From: Portulaca oleracea
Taxonomy: Eukaryota; Streptophyta; Magnoliopsida; Caryophyllales; Portulacaceae
NCBI GenBank assembly: GCA_029582165.1
Contig: CM055882.1
Span: 11,240,001-11,304,000 of the forward strand
DNA length: 64,000 nt
Direction of reading: 5' to 3'
The stretch's first letter is position 1; every line of letters starts with the position of its first letter. Position numbers and translations under genes: made by a program. A model generated the notes under the pieces. It made no database searches and was not told the origin of the DNA. It saw nothing but the letters and a program-made list of their open reading frames with translations. This document shows, one piece after another, positions 9,808-20,454 of the stretch.

Positions 9808-10143
9808 ATAAGTAGCCAATGAGCACATAAATATTTGTCTAAAGTTGAATAAATTTTATAAAGCTCATTGGAGTAATATTATGATTGTACGAGTGGTTGA
9901 GTATACTCGTGTGGATTTGTATGTTTTATTCTAGTCATTGTGAAAAAATAAAATGTTTATGATGTTAAGGAAAATGGGGGCTTGAAAACAAGTCCATAAA
10001 CACATTCACCTTCTTGGATGATGTTTATTTATATAGTAAATAGTTGCGACTTTGTTTAAATGCAGGTACTACTATTATTCACAACACCCCAAGCGTGAGA
10101 CTTTGTTTGATGGAAACCCATGCCAAATTTAGAGGTACTACTA
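9808..10143. other. PR-1 pseudogene 3' flank and Copia junction
   Basis: The first part resembles the PR-1 3' untranslated region, with GAATAAATT at about 9848. A 15-bp direct repeat AGGTACTACTATTATT-like (about 10063 and 10132) lies at the edge of the truncated Copia element and may reflect the event that removed its 3' half. Confidence 0.45.
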
Positions 10144-11022
10144 TTATTTTAAGACTTTCTTAAGATCTGGACACCACATGCGGTATCCCTTAGATTCAGA
10201 CCCATATCCTAGAAACATGCATTTAACAGCCCTAGGAGACAATTTCCCCTCATTTATGTAGGCATATACAGGACATCCAAATACTCTTAAAATAGAATAG
10301 TCAACTGGATTACCTGACCAAACTTCTTCTGGAATTTGGAACTCTATGGAGGAGTGAGGTGATCTGTTCAGTAGATAGCATGCAGTTGCAATAACCTCTG
10401 CCCAAAATGATCTACTTTTCCAAAGCCCTGCATTTGAGAACATGCACTGAGCTTTCTCCAGGAGTGTCCTGTTGATCCGTTCTGCTACGCCGTTCTGTTG
10501 AGGTTTACCGACCAAGGTTCGATGCCTAGCAATACAATATTCCTCACAGAACTCTAAGAACTCAGAATCAACGAACTCCAACCCATTGTCAGTCTTGAGT
10601 TTCTTTATCTTCCTGCCTGTCTGATTCTCCACTAAAGCCTTGAACTTCTTGAAGTAGGAGAATGTTTCATTCTTGTGGCATAGGAAGTAAACCCAGGTCT
10701 TCCTAGAAAAGTCATCAACAAATGTCAACATATAGCGCTTACCTCCCAAAGATGGCACCTTTGCAGGTCCCCATAGATCTGAGTGAATGTAATCTAGGGG
10801 CCTTGCAGTTGTATGTTTGGCTCTGGAGAAGCTGACCCTCTTCTGTTTTCCATACACACAAGGGTCACAGAATTCCAGCTTGGCGATTTGCGCTTTTCCT
10901 AAGCAACCTTTCTTGCTCAGAATTGACATTCCTTTTTCTCCCATGTGGCCCAGTCTCATATGCCACAATTTGGTGTTGTCGGTCTCATCAAGGTTTGAGA
11001 CTGCCGCTGCAGTCCCCGTCAC
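10144..11022 (-). pseudogene. Copia integrase region (fragment)
   Basis: This 292-residue frame carries the GAG-pre-integrase HHCC zinc site (LWHMRLGHMG, then CDPCVYGK). It also carries the integrase core with its acidic triad: Asp in HSDLWGP, Asp in KTDNGLEF and Glu in NGVAERINRTLLEKA. The segment ends with an LNRSPH block and FGCPVYAY, as in Copia polyproteins. It stops where the linker to reverse transcriptase would begin. It joins 11032-11904 through an in-frame stop, so the polyprotein is interrupted here. Confidence 0.9.
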
Positions 11023-11031
11023 AGTAGATTC

Positions 11032-11904
11032 CTACAAGATGTAAAGATTTCCCTTTCTGGTTCCCTTCATAAGAACCATAGCGCCCTTGCACACCTTCAG
11101 GACGCCATTTTTTCCACTGTAACTGAAACCGTTAGCCTTAAGGGTACCTATAGATATCAGATTACGGGACATGCTAGGAATATGTCGAACCTCTTTCAAG
11201 GTTCTAACAATACCATCGTGAGTCCTAATTTTGATACTACCAATTCCTGCAACCTTGCAAGCAGTGTCGTTACCCATTACCACAACACCTGAATCAACAG
11301 GCTCATAGGACTCAAACCAGTCCTTATGGGGACACATGTGATAGGTACAACCTGTATCAAGCACCCACTCATCTCTAGCTATCCTACCCGTGGTGGTAGC
11401 CAAAGCATCCATAACAACGAACGCTTCTGCATTTGACCCAGACTCAACACAGTTTGTGGTACCGGGTTTTTCCTTACCCTGCTTTTGGTCTCGCTCCTTA
11501 GCCCAACAAGCACTTTCTACATGACCCTTTTTGCCACAATAATTGCACTTCTTATTTCTGTGAGGATTCCTAAATTTTGAACGGTGTTTATACTTTCCTT
11601 TAAACCCATTTCCCTTACTCTCATTGCCCCTGCCCCTTACATTCAAGGCCTCACTAGCTTCTTCTTCTCCGTCTTTATCAAACATTTCTTTAGACAACAA
11701 GCTAGCCTTAACCTCATCTAATTTAAGGGTACCACGGTTACCATACAACATGATTTCCTTAAACTGTTTGTGTGATGTAGGTAGAGACAAAACTATGTGT
11801 AGGGCTTTCTCCTCATCAGTATGTCTCACATCCATAGATTCTAAATCAGTAATAATAGAATCAAATTCAGCTAGATGTGATCTCATAGAAGTACCTGAAG
11901 GCAT
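11032..11904 (-). pseudogene. Copia gag C-terminal half and protease
   Basis: The frame starts in the middle of gag (UBN2-like region with LVLSLPTSHKQFKEIM-like block), has one CCHC zinc knuckle (CNYCGKKGHVESAC), and then the aspartic protease with the DTGCTYHM active site. It is one base out of frame with the upstream gag piece: compared with the copy at 62595, one extra base lies at about 11895-11900. It ends at a stop before the integrase frame. Confidence 0.9.
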
Positions 11905-12292
11905 ACCTAGCCTGTAGAATCTCCCCCATCATTCTATATTTGTTGGCAAGGCTCTTGGACATATACAATTCTTCAACCTTGGCCCAGAGTTCCCGAGGTT
12001 TCTCAATATGCATAATCTCTCTCAGAATCTCCTCTTTCAAGCACAACTGTATCCCTGCTAGAGCCTTGTCCTTCAACTTCTTCCACGCTCTATCTTCACG
12101 TCCGTCTTTAATCTCCTTCTGGAGTTTTGCAAATTCTTCATCGCTTATGGATGCGTCAATTTTTGTGTCGGGATATTCAATCACATCCCACAACCCATGC
12201 TGAACTAGGACCGCCTTCATCTGCAACTTCCATATCATGAAACTTTTCGTTCCATCAAATTTTGGAATCTCACACTTCATAATTGAAGCCAT
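11867..12292 (-). pseudogene. Copia gag N-terminal part
   Basis: The frame begins at ATG 12292-12290, just inside the primer binding site, and shows the usual Copia gag start (FDGTKSFMIWKLQMKAVL, then LWDVIEY). It reads through to the +1 frameshift and ends in out-of-frame residues. A longer reading from 12301 would need a non-ATG codon within the primer-site region, so the ATG is preferred. Confidence 0.85.
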
Positions 12293-12301
12293 CTCAACCA
12301 A

Positions 12302-12313
12302 GCTCTGATACCA
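12302..12313 (-). other. Primer binding site (initiator Met tRNA)
   Basis: The minus strand reads TGGTATCAGAGC, complementary to the 3' end of plant initiator methionine tRNA and the commonest primer site of Copia elements. It sits two bases inside the 5' LTR. Confidence 0.85.
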
Positions 12314-12315
12314 CT

Positions 12316-12856
12316 TGTAAGGATTAAATACAAGGGTAATATAATCTGTAAAATACAGACCATAGTGGAAGCGGATAGGGAGATGGTAGAGATTACGACA
12401 AAATTAGGATGAAAATAAAATGATAAAATTTGACACAAAATTTACGTGGGAAACCGAAGTACTCGGAGAAAAACCCACGGACGGCGACAACCAGAAAATA
12501 ATCCACTATGAGAAAAATAGGAGTACAAACGATCACTACCACAGGGTGTGGTACGATCTATTAGGAGATTACAAATTAATCTCTCAACCCTCAACTAACT
12601 ATTTCTCAAAGGGAATAGAGGTGGTACACACTCTAAAATAAATTAGGCAGAATACTCCACTCTAATTTTATCTCTCAATTTTATAAGTGTGTAAAATAAA
12701 TATGTGAGGAAATAAAACCAAAAGGTTTTACGAAATGAATAAAAGGAATGAATGAATGGGATTTTTTTCTCTCTATTGAAACTAAACAAATCAATCAGTT
12801 TAAATAGGCATAAGCACACCGTGATTGGTGGTTTAATTGCAGGTTGCAGCATAACA
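12316..12856 (-). repeat. 5' LTR of the truncated Copia element
   Basis: On the minus strand the 541-bp stretch begins TGTTATGCTG and ends CCTTACA next to the primer site. It contains the CGTGGGTTTTTCTCCGAG and CCCACGTAAATTTTG blocks common to Copia LTRs and shared with the LTR at 62006-62570. The 5' border is inferred from the TG terminus and from the shared TGTTATG start; the element has no second LTR to confirm it. Confidence 0.65.
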
Positions 12857-13376
12857 CGTACGTGATTTGCCATTGTTTTTTATTTTTTAGGCAATTCGGT
12901 GCCAACCTTCTTTTGCCATTCATTTCAAATTGTGGGCGGTGCCCACCGTACACCTTTATTATTTTTTTTTTCATTTTTTTTTCATTTCATTTCTTTTTCC
13001 CTTTTTTTTCTCAAATTGTGTATTTGTGGACCCTTAGGAGGATCCAATGGTCCACCAAACCCAATAGATATGTAGAAGGGGAAGAAGAAGATACCCATTT
13101 GGCTTCTGTCCAACTGCCAAAAAAAAAAAATACCCATTTGGCATCTCTCTCTACAAAATTAAAGGAAAATTGAAAAAAAAAAGTAAACTTTACCTACAAC
13201 AATAGGTAAAGAGGATAAATTGTGGTATTTTTGACAACTTTTAAGACTTATGTAGTGTATTTGAGTTATTTAAAAGGTTGGTGGTAAAAGTGAAAAAAAA
13301 AATGAGAGTTGTGTGGCACATGGACTATTTAACTCTGTTTAATGATAACCTACCCTAATTAAAAATTTCACCCACC
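12857..13376. other. Intergenic DNA with T-rich runs
   Basis: No gene is seen. A T/C-rich tract lies at 12955-13015, and a near-duplicate ATACCCATTTGGC phrase occurs at 13091 and 13131. The frame at 12844-13173 is made of these runs and does not look real. Confidence 0.4.
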
Positions 13377-14285
13377 CAAAATTAATTAACCCCCCTCCCA
13401 CTTAAATTTTTTACTGCATTTATTTACAGCCCCTCCCCCCTGAATGTTATCTTTCTTCTTCCTCCAAAACTTCTTCACTCTGCATAACCCAGCGCCATGA
13501 CAGAGCTCTGTCCTCCACCTCTTCTTCTTCAATTATTGACCAAAAATTTGAGCTTTCTTCTTCCTTCTTCAATTCTAACCTAAAAAAACCCTAATTTCAA
13601 CCCAAAATCTACAATGACATCGTCCAATTCATCTGTTGCAAACAATTTTTGAGACATGTAAAACCTTCAATAAGCCAGAGGTGGCCAAAGGAGCAGTGAA
13701 GAAGAAGATGGTGGATTGAAGTATACCACATATACTATATAATAATTAATAAATCCAACTCCACAGCAGGCCCAACTTGTACTCATACGCGAAATTAGGT
13801 GAGTTGCTAAAGGATTTGAGAGGTGTTGGGTATGTCCCAACAACATAGTTTGTGTTGTTCGACGTCGAGGAGGAAGAGAAGGAGGGGTTTCTAGGGTATC
13901 ACAGTGAGAAGCTCGCGATTGCATTCGTGATGATTCACTGCCCCCATTGATGATTTTTGTGTGAAATTAGGGTTTTTCAAGTTGAAAATTGAAGAGTTAG
14001 ATTGAAAGCCCTAATTTTTTGAGTCCAGAATTGAAGAAGGTGAAGTGGATGAAGAAGAAAGAAGAAGATGAAGAACCAGGGGGAGGGCAGTTAATTTATG
14101 CTGTAAAAATATAGGGAGGGTAATTAATTGGGGTGGATGAATTTTTTGAACCCTGAATTTAAGAAGATGAAGAAGAAAGCGGAGAAAGAAGAAGATGAAG
14201 ATGGCAGATGAAGAAGAAAGAAGAAGATGAAGAAATTAGGGTTTAATTAAGGTAGGTTATTTTGGTGGGGGAAATTTTAATGCAT
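13377..14285. mobile_element. Second foldback-type element
   Basis: The left arm (13377-13600) and the reverse complement of the right arm (13955-14285) share CACCC-ATTAATTA-CCCTCCC, TTTTTACAGC-T, CTTCTTCTTTCTTCTTC-type runs and an AAACCCTAATTTC motif. The right arm carries a partial internal duplication (two GAAGAAGAAAGAAGAAGATGAAG stretches at about 14050 and 14210). The centre (13600-13955) has no convincing protein. Outer borders are not certain. Confidence 0.5.
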
Positions 14286-14934
14286 AGTTATGAAATTAAA
14301 CACCCTCATCTGCAAACAACTTACTGTAGCAGGTAAACAGCCGGTAAAGTGGCATTTTTTACACAGTTAACAGAGATTAATGACATTTTGATGACATGAA
14401 AATTACGAGTGGCAAATTTGCAATTTTTCAAAAGTTTAGTGACATTTTTATCCAAGCACTCTAGTTATAGCCCAATTATGTTAGATTTAGTCATAACCAC
14501 ATCAGAATTGAGTAGCCATACTAGAATTGGTTAGACTCAATCACTCAATTGCCTTGTTGTAGACATTTCGAAATATGATGTTTTTATGGAACTTCAAGTC
14601 ACCTGTACTATTTTGAACCGAAAATCTTTCTAATTGCTTTATTTAGTAGTCATACTAGAATCGGTTAGTCATATTATGTCAATCCTGATTCTAATAATTG
14701 CCCATCAATATTTTCCAAAAATCAATTTAATGGCCACTTTTTTGCATGAATACACCTCCAAACAAGAACACAAACTTACACAAAAATTCACCACAAGATA
14801 ATCATAAAATCAAAATCCATCTCATTAGAAAAGACGAGAAAAAAGGGCAAATAATAACAGATCGTACCATCTAGTTTACCTGCCAGAAATGTCCTTTGTT
14901 TTTTTAAGAACCAAAAAGTTATTTTGTAGCCTAT
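14286..14934. other. Intergenic DNA
   Basis: No gene or clear element. The stretch contains AT-rich DNA with a weak repeat of the phrase CATACTAGAATTGGTTAG / CATACTAGAATCGGTTAG (about 14518 and 14649). Confidence 0.4.
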
Positions 14935-14935
14935 A

Positions 14936-14975
14936 CTAGCAAATACCCGTGCGTTGGTGCGTGATTAAAGATTAT
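14936..14975 (-). mobile_element. Helitron-like 3' end (minus strand)
   Basis: On the minus strand the sequence ends CACGCACCAACGCACGGG, six bases, then CTAG followed by T. A GC-rich, partly palindromic stretch a few bases before CTRR, inserted next to T, is the Helitron 3' signature. The same motif in opposite orientation is at 17728-17765. No RepHel coding is visible, so any element would be non-autonomous. Confidence 0.45.
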
Positions 14976-15029
14976 AAATGCAGTTATTCTTTAATTAGTA
15001 ACCACCCACTGCTCTGCAGCCATGGATGC

Positions 15030-15878
15030 TAGGGGTGGTCATCTCAAACCTAAACCGAAACTTGAACCGCAAAACCAGTAAAAGCGGTTAACCGAATTGC
15101 TTTTTGTGTAAAAGCGGTTTAGGTTAACCAAGCCGCTTTTACCGGTTTAGGTTTAGGTTTAAGATTTCTCAAAAACGGTTAACCGCGGTTAACCGGTTTT
15201 AACCTTTAAAAAAAATGAACTATCATTGACGAATCGATTGATCCTTATTAAAGTGAAGTGGATTTCAACTTTTGCACATGCAAAAGGGCGAGTGCAAGTG
15301 TGAGAAGCCAAGAACTATTGTGTTTAATGTTTGTTGAATTTGTGGACTATTGAACTTTGTTATTATCGGTTTGTAATCATTGCAAGACTTTTTAGTTATT
15401 TGGTACTTCGGTATGTAATGTTGAACTTGTTTATTCACTCCATCCCGGTTTGTTAGAAACTTGGAATTTATGGACTAAGTATGTGATGGTTTGATGTTGG
15501 TTGACCGTTGATGGATATTCATAGTTTCAAAGGTAGGGGCAAGTAGCGGCGTATGAGATGTCAATTTATTAGAAATATGGTTACATTTACTTCCATAAAT
15601 GTTATTGTAAATTTCCATTGAAGCGTAAACCGTGTATAGAATGCGGACCGAACCGTGTAAATTTCGGTTTAGTTTAAGTTTCTTGATTTTAAATGCGGTT
15701 AACTTTTTCCAAATTGCGGTTTCGAGGTTTGGTTTGGTTTAGGTTTTCAGATTTCAAAAGCGGTTAACCGCAATGCGGTTAGCCGCATAATGCGGTTTCG
15801 ATTTAGGTTTCCAAAATCCAAAAACCTCAAAAGCTGTTAACCGCATTGGTTGAGGTTAACCGATTTTGGCCACCCCTA
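15030..15878. mobile_element. Non-autonomous hAT transposon
   Basis: The 849-bp element starts TAGGGGTGG and ends CCACCCCTA, a perfect 9-base terminal inverted repeat. It is flanked by identical 8-bp duplications ATGGATGC (15022-15029 and 15879-15886). Both ends are packed with subterminal GCGGTTAACCGC-type motifs, which bind hAT transposase. It has no transposase frame. The size of the target duplication and the TAGGGGTGG terminus fit the hAT superfamily well. Confidence 0.93.
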
Positions 15879-15886
15879 ATGGATGC

Positions 15887-17727
15887 ACCCTAACAGGGAC
15901 GAAGCCAGAGTTAAATATTAAGGGGGGCAATCATCATAAATTATAATACCTTTATTTTATGGAATATTTCAAAAATATATTGAAGGGATGATAAAAAAAT
16001 ATACAGTACTAAATTACAAACTATGTAGTTTATTTGTATATAATATCTTCATTAGTGCACTACTTTAATTATATAAATATGGCATACATTAAATAAATTA
16101 ATAATTTTGTTCATACATTACTTTCACTTTAACGAATAAACAAATTTTAGATTACTTTCAATTTTTTTCACACTATGAACTACCCACAATCTGACTCTAT
16201 CCAATCTTAATTTCTATATTTTAATGAAAGAATAGTGGATACTCTTAAATTAATAAATATTACAGATTGAAAATTTAAAATTTAATGGTCCGACATTAAT
16301 ATTTTCAAACTTTGTAATCATATGCTACACTAGCATCTATATTTCTCCTAAGTATGGGCAATCTCTCTCTCTCTCTGTCTCTGTCTCTCTCTCTCTCTCT
16401 ATCTATCTATATATATATATGTGTGTGTGTGTGTGAATTGAAAAGGAGTAAGTAAAAAAAAAAGATGGGATAACAAACTAAAATAAAAGTGAAGAATCAA
16501 ATATCAGCCAAAAAAGGCAAGGGAAAGTGCAGAACATATAGACATTGAACTATTGTTAATGTTTCTTTAAAATAACTTCGAACCCAAAACCTCAACTATA
16601 TTGTTTCAACAGTCTGACCAATTACTCCACACACAATACATGCAAGTTCTACGTGCAAAATAAACCTTGATCTAGTAAAGTTGTGGGGGGGGGGGGGGGG
16701 GGAATTGCCCCTCTTTGCCCCAATGAAGCTCCGTTCACTGCACCCTAACTCTATCTCGATCTCTATGAGTTTTCCAGAACACCTGATCATATATGAATTA
16801 TAGTTATTATTGGTATATCATTACATTATTTATTCTATTATTTGTTATAGCTAAAGATTCATAATGATAGTATTTTCGCATGTACTCCGTTTTTTTTGTT
16901 GTTATTATTGGATAGATTTGTGTATTTAAGTCGGACAAAGTTTTGTCAACTTTAAGTGATTTCCCTTCCTCCTTAGTTCTCACACATACTATCTACATAA
17001 TTTGTCATAACTAGAGGATGCCAATGGATCGGGTCCTGTAAGGTCACAACGTCAAGCCAAATAAAAAGAGGATCGCTAAAGGGTCATTATTATTATTTTT
17101 TCTATATTTTTCATATATGAATTATAAGGTCTATCACTCTATCCTCAATGTTCATAAATCATAATTTTCTCCTCTTTTTGGATCGTATGTACTATAATTT
17201 TTAGTGATGGGATGCCACTTTGTTGATCATCAAATTATGCCTAATCGCGGATATTGTGTAATTACTATATTTTTTACAAGTCTTGTCAAAGGTTGAGTCA
17301 ATAAATACAGAGATCAAAGTTGGATTGAACATCTCCCTGAGTTCATTGAGTCACGAGCTAGAATTGTTGTTTAGGACATGCAGTCTCTATATATAGGTGT
17401 TCCACTCTATCCTTTGTTCTAACAAAAATTGGCAAAATTGTATAGTTAATTTTGAGTTGTAGTTAAACATGTCATCAAAATTTTGATTTATTTTAAATCA
17501 CTACTAAAGATATGTGTATTACCCACCATTTTTTCCAATCAATTTAAATGGTTGGAAAAAAGTGGTTGGTGATATACATATTTTTAGTTGTGAATGAATA
17601 TATTCATTTATATATTTACACATAATAATTATGAAGTGTACCCAACTTTTTAAATTTTATAGTAGCACATACATGTGCCTTACTGCTTGATTAATTAAAA
17701 TTACATCAAGTTGCTTTTGAGTTTTTT
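15887..17727. other. AT-rich DNA, possible Helitron interior
   Basis: No gene is visible. The stretch holds a (CT)n-(ATCT)n-(AT)n-(GT)n compound microsatellite at about 16360-16434 and a run of G at about 16684-16702. If the motif at 17728-17765 is a Helitron 3' end, part of this stretch is the element's interior; I could not find its 5' TC end. Confidence 0.35.
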
Positions 17728-17765
17728 TTTAATTAATCACGCAGCAACGCGCGGGTATTTACTAG
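17728..17765 (+). mobile_element. Helitron-like 3' end (plus strand)
   Basis: The sequence reads TCACGCAGCAACGCGCGGG, six bases, CTAG, then T. It shares the CACGCA-CAACGC-CGGGTATTT core with the minus-strand end at 14936-14975, so the two belong to one family pointing away from each other. Confidence 0.45.
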
Positions 17766-18451
17766 TTTAAATCAATATAAAGTTATGTTTCATTATTTTG
17801 AGGGTTATAATTTATAAACAATATAAAAATAATAATTTATTAGTATTTTTTCAATATAAAACTATGCATAAAATATGTATTTTTTAATATGATTGATAAA
17901 ATTAGTCTATTATTTATATTTTTTTAACCTTGTTAATAAGTATTATACTCTTATAGTTGATAAATACATATAATTGTTAGAGAGAATATTATTAAAAATT
18001 ACAAAAATGTGAAATATGGCCAATACAAAATGATTATTAACCATCTTGAAGCAAGATGTGTATTATTGCAATTTATTAGGTGCTCCTGGAGCATGTATTC
18101 CAAATTCTACAATTGTTCACCCATATGTATTAGGTTGTTCACTCTGATTCATATGATTGTTCACTTTGATTCAAATGATTGTTCACTCACAAATATCTGG
18201 AGCACATTCTCCGTGTACATTTAATATATATTGGTGTATTATGGTCCAAATAAATAGTAGTAGTTATAGGAAGTTAAGAAAATATTTTTTGATGAAATAA
18301 CAAATTGCATATCTGAAGATTGTAATGCAGTAAAATCCGGAATTTGCTCCTGTGCAGGTCAAAGAAACAAATCTTTAATATATCTTGTGGGATTCTCTTC
18401 GTCGGTTTGAGAATCCTAATCAAAATCTAATATGGAAAAAAAAGGAAGCAC
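17766..18451. other. AT-rich upstream DNA of the exonuclease gene
   Basis: No gene. Three near-copies of TTGTTCACTTTGATTCA lie between about 18111 and 18190, each spaced about 25-30 bp, within a short stretch flanked by GGAGCATGTATTCC and GGAGCACATTCTCC. This could be a small MITE or a local tandem repeat. Confidence 0.4.
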
Positions 18452-18458
18452 TATAAAT
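18452..18458 (+). promoter_or_regulatory. TATA box of the exonuclease gene
   Basis: TATAAAT lies 111 bases upstream of the start codon, followed by an A/C-rich leader (CCCAACAAATTATAG). This is a plausible core promoter, suggesting the single-exon gene has its own transcription start. Confidence 0.5.
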
Positions 18459-18562
18459 TCCCAACAAATTATAGATACAAACATATCACGACACAACAAA
18501 CAAGGCTCCTAATTGTGTGTGGGTGTTGGAATTGAAATCATCCTCTTTAATTTGCTCACTAG

Positions 18563-19402
18563 ATGATCATGATGGCCCCCAACTTTGTGAAGGAAATCCA
18601 GAGGCAAGATGGCTGTTTCTATCCTGCATACCCAGGGCACTACTATGGCTTCCAAGATTTTGACTACTTTGTGGTGATTGACTTCGAGGCGACTTGTGAT
18701 AGGGACAGGAAACCTTATCCTCAAGAAATTATAGAGTTCCCTTCCGTGATTGTCAATGGTTTTACCGGCCAGATAGAGGACTGCTTTCAGATCTACGTGC
18801 GTCCTACTTATCATCATACCCTCACCGAGTTCTGCAAGGATCTGACTGGGATTCAGCAGGAACAGGTTGATGAAGGTGTTGTTCTGAGTGAAGCCCTGCT
18901 TATGCACGATAAATGGCTTCAATATAAGGGTATTAAGCACTCCAACTTTGCTGTGGTTACATGGTCCAACTGGGATTGTAAGGTTATGTTGGATTCAGAA
19001 TGTCTATTCAAGGGGATTACCAAGCCATCCTACTTTGATACCTGGATCAATCTCAGGGTCCCCTTCAACAGAGCCTTCAGTACTGGGTCTCGCTGCAACC
19101 TGAAGGATGCCGTCCAGATGGCTGGGCTCACCTGGGAGGGCCGGGCCCATTGTGGCCTGGACGACGCCATGAACACCGCCCGCTTGCTGATCCGACTCAT
19201 GCAGGGTGGGTCCAAGCTCTGCATAACTGACGCAATCGGGTGGCAGTCCTCGGGCGACATGCAACAACAGCAGGCCAGCAGCAGATTCCTACCGCCCCTC
19301 ATCCACCGGAATACAGCCGGTTTTCCTACCAGCCGCCCAAGTGGTGGAAGTCGGCCCAGCCGTGGGTCCGATAATGCTAGCTGTGGGGTGCAGTATGTAT
19401 GA
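18563..19402 (+). CDS. DEDDh 3'-5' exonuclease, ERI-1-like
   Basis: A 279-residue single-exon gene. Residues 32-215 form an RNase T/DnaQ-like exonuclease fold of the ERI-1 group. Metal-binding residues are all present: Asp and Glu in VVIDFEATCD, Asp in TWSNWDCKVM, and His plus Asp in HCGLDDAMNTA. Enzymes of this group trim 3' ends of small RNAs, histone mRNA or rRNA, needing two Mg ions. Plant members include the plastid ERL1 and a longer type with extra N- and C-terminal parts; this protein has only about 30 residues before the domain, no obvious transit peptide and a low-complexity Gln/Ser/Arg/Gly tail without the zinc finger that I recall in longer relatives. The absence of introns suggests a retrocopy, but no poly(A) tail or flanking duplication was found. 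The first of three nearby ATGs was taken as start. Confidence 0.88.
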   Translation: MIMMAPNFVKEIQRQDGCFYPAYPGHYYGFQDFDYFVVIDFEATCDRDRKPYPQEIIEFPSVIVNGFTGQIEDCFQIYVRPTYHHTLTEFCKDLTGIQQEQVDEGVVLSEALLMHDKWLQYKGIKHSNFAVVTWSNWDCKVMLDSECLFKGITKPSYFDTWINLRVPFNRAFSTGSRCNLKDAVQMAGLTWEGRAHCGLDDAMNTARLLIRLMQGGSKLCITDAIGWQSSGDMQQQQASSRFLPPLIHRNTAGFPTSRPSGGSRPSRGSDNASCGVQYV

Positions 19403-19649
19403 TTGAAGAATGAGATGATGATGATTGATGAGTGTTACATTGTAGTGTTGTCCTGTGTCTGTGAGCAACATCACCTGCATTATTGCCCTCAATCTTCTAA
19501 GTGCTATCAAATTATCAATAGTTTCTCAATGTTTAGGGTTCCAGAGATTGATTAAAAGTGTACGTGTTGTTGCTAATAGTTATACAAGAGCTGTGTAACA
19601 GAATCATGCATCAGACATATATGAAAGTTTAAGTTTCTTATTTAAATAA

Positions 19650-19680
19650 CTAGTATTTTGCCCATTCTTCCGAATGGGTG
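19650..19680 (-). mobile_element. Helitron-like 3' end with perfect hairpin
   Basis: On the minus strand a hairpin with a 7-base stem (CCCATTC/GAATGGG, 19661-19678) is followed by CAAAATA, then CTAG and T. Hairpin, short spacer and CTAG end match the Helitron 3' structure. The body would extend to the right, into 19.7-22 kb, where no helicase coding is visible. Confidence 0.5.
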
Positions 19681-20230
19681 TTAATTTGAGTAAATGAATG
19701 TAAATACAAATAATATATAGGAAAAAATGACAAAAACATCAAAAAATATAAAATAATCAAATATCAAATATGAATCCAAACAAATTAGGCATTAAAATAA
19801 AAAAACAATATGGTTAAATTATGAATAAGAAATATAATTGTGTAATAAAAACAATAGCATTTAGCGTAAAAAGTTTTCCAAGGTTCAAATCTTGTAAAAC
19901 AAAAGTTTCTCTAGGTGGATGAATGCAAAGCTTTCCGAATGACCGTCAATTTTCATGAATGTGTACAAATAGTGGGTATGAATGTGCATGCAATCGATAT
20001 CAATGTGCAAGATGTATGTTAAATTAGTACATTTATGAATAGTTAAATTGGTGTAGACTAACAAAGTAACGCTTTAGATCATCATCATCATCATCATCAT
20101 ATATATATATGTGTGTGTATGTATATATATGCTTAGGAGTTAAAAAATAAATAATAAAAGTCATAATTATGATGGTTTATAAAAGTGGGAAAATTTATTT
20201 AGGGATGATATAAAAAATATTCACAATATA
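19681..20230. other. AT-rich DNA with microsatellites
   Basis: No gene. A (CAT)n-(AT)n-(GT)n run lies at about 20078-20131. This could be Helitron interior if the end at 19650 is real. Confidence 0.35.
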
Positions 20231-20454
20231 CTCCCTCTATTAATGTTATTCATCACATGTGAAAATTGTGTCGTCAAACTTGAAAATTTTTTGAACATAA
20301 ATGTTGCAATGTTTATAATAATTTAGTATATAAAACTATTACCATTTGATTGGTAACCATGAATATTATCATAAAAATATATGATATTACAATTATTAAG
20401 TATATTATATAAGAAATTATCAATTAAATGACAAACAATATGAAATAAAAGGAG
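20231..20454. mobile_element. Stowaway-like MITE
   Basis: The 224-bp AT-rich stretch starts CTCCCTCTATTAATGTTATT and ends ATGAAATAAAAGGAG, flanked by TA on both sides. The CTCCCTC terminus and TA target duplication are typical of Tc1/Mariner-derived Stowaway elements. The inverted repeats are diverged. Confidence 0.55.

Larger units (their letters stand above)
10144..12856 (-). mobile_element. Truncated Ty1/Copia retrotransposon
   Basis: Read on the minus strand, the order is 5' LTR (12856-12316), primer binding site, gag, protease, integrase. It then stops at about 10144, before reverse transcriptase, RNase H and the 3' LTR. Gene order with integrase ahead of where reverse transcriptase should be is diagnostic of Copia. 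Frame breaks in gag show it is dead. The gag, zinc knuckle and protease regions are clearly related to the element at 62006-64000. Confidence 0.9.
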
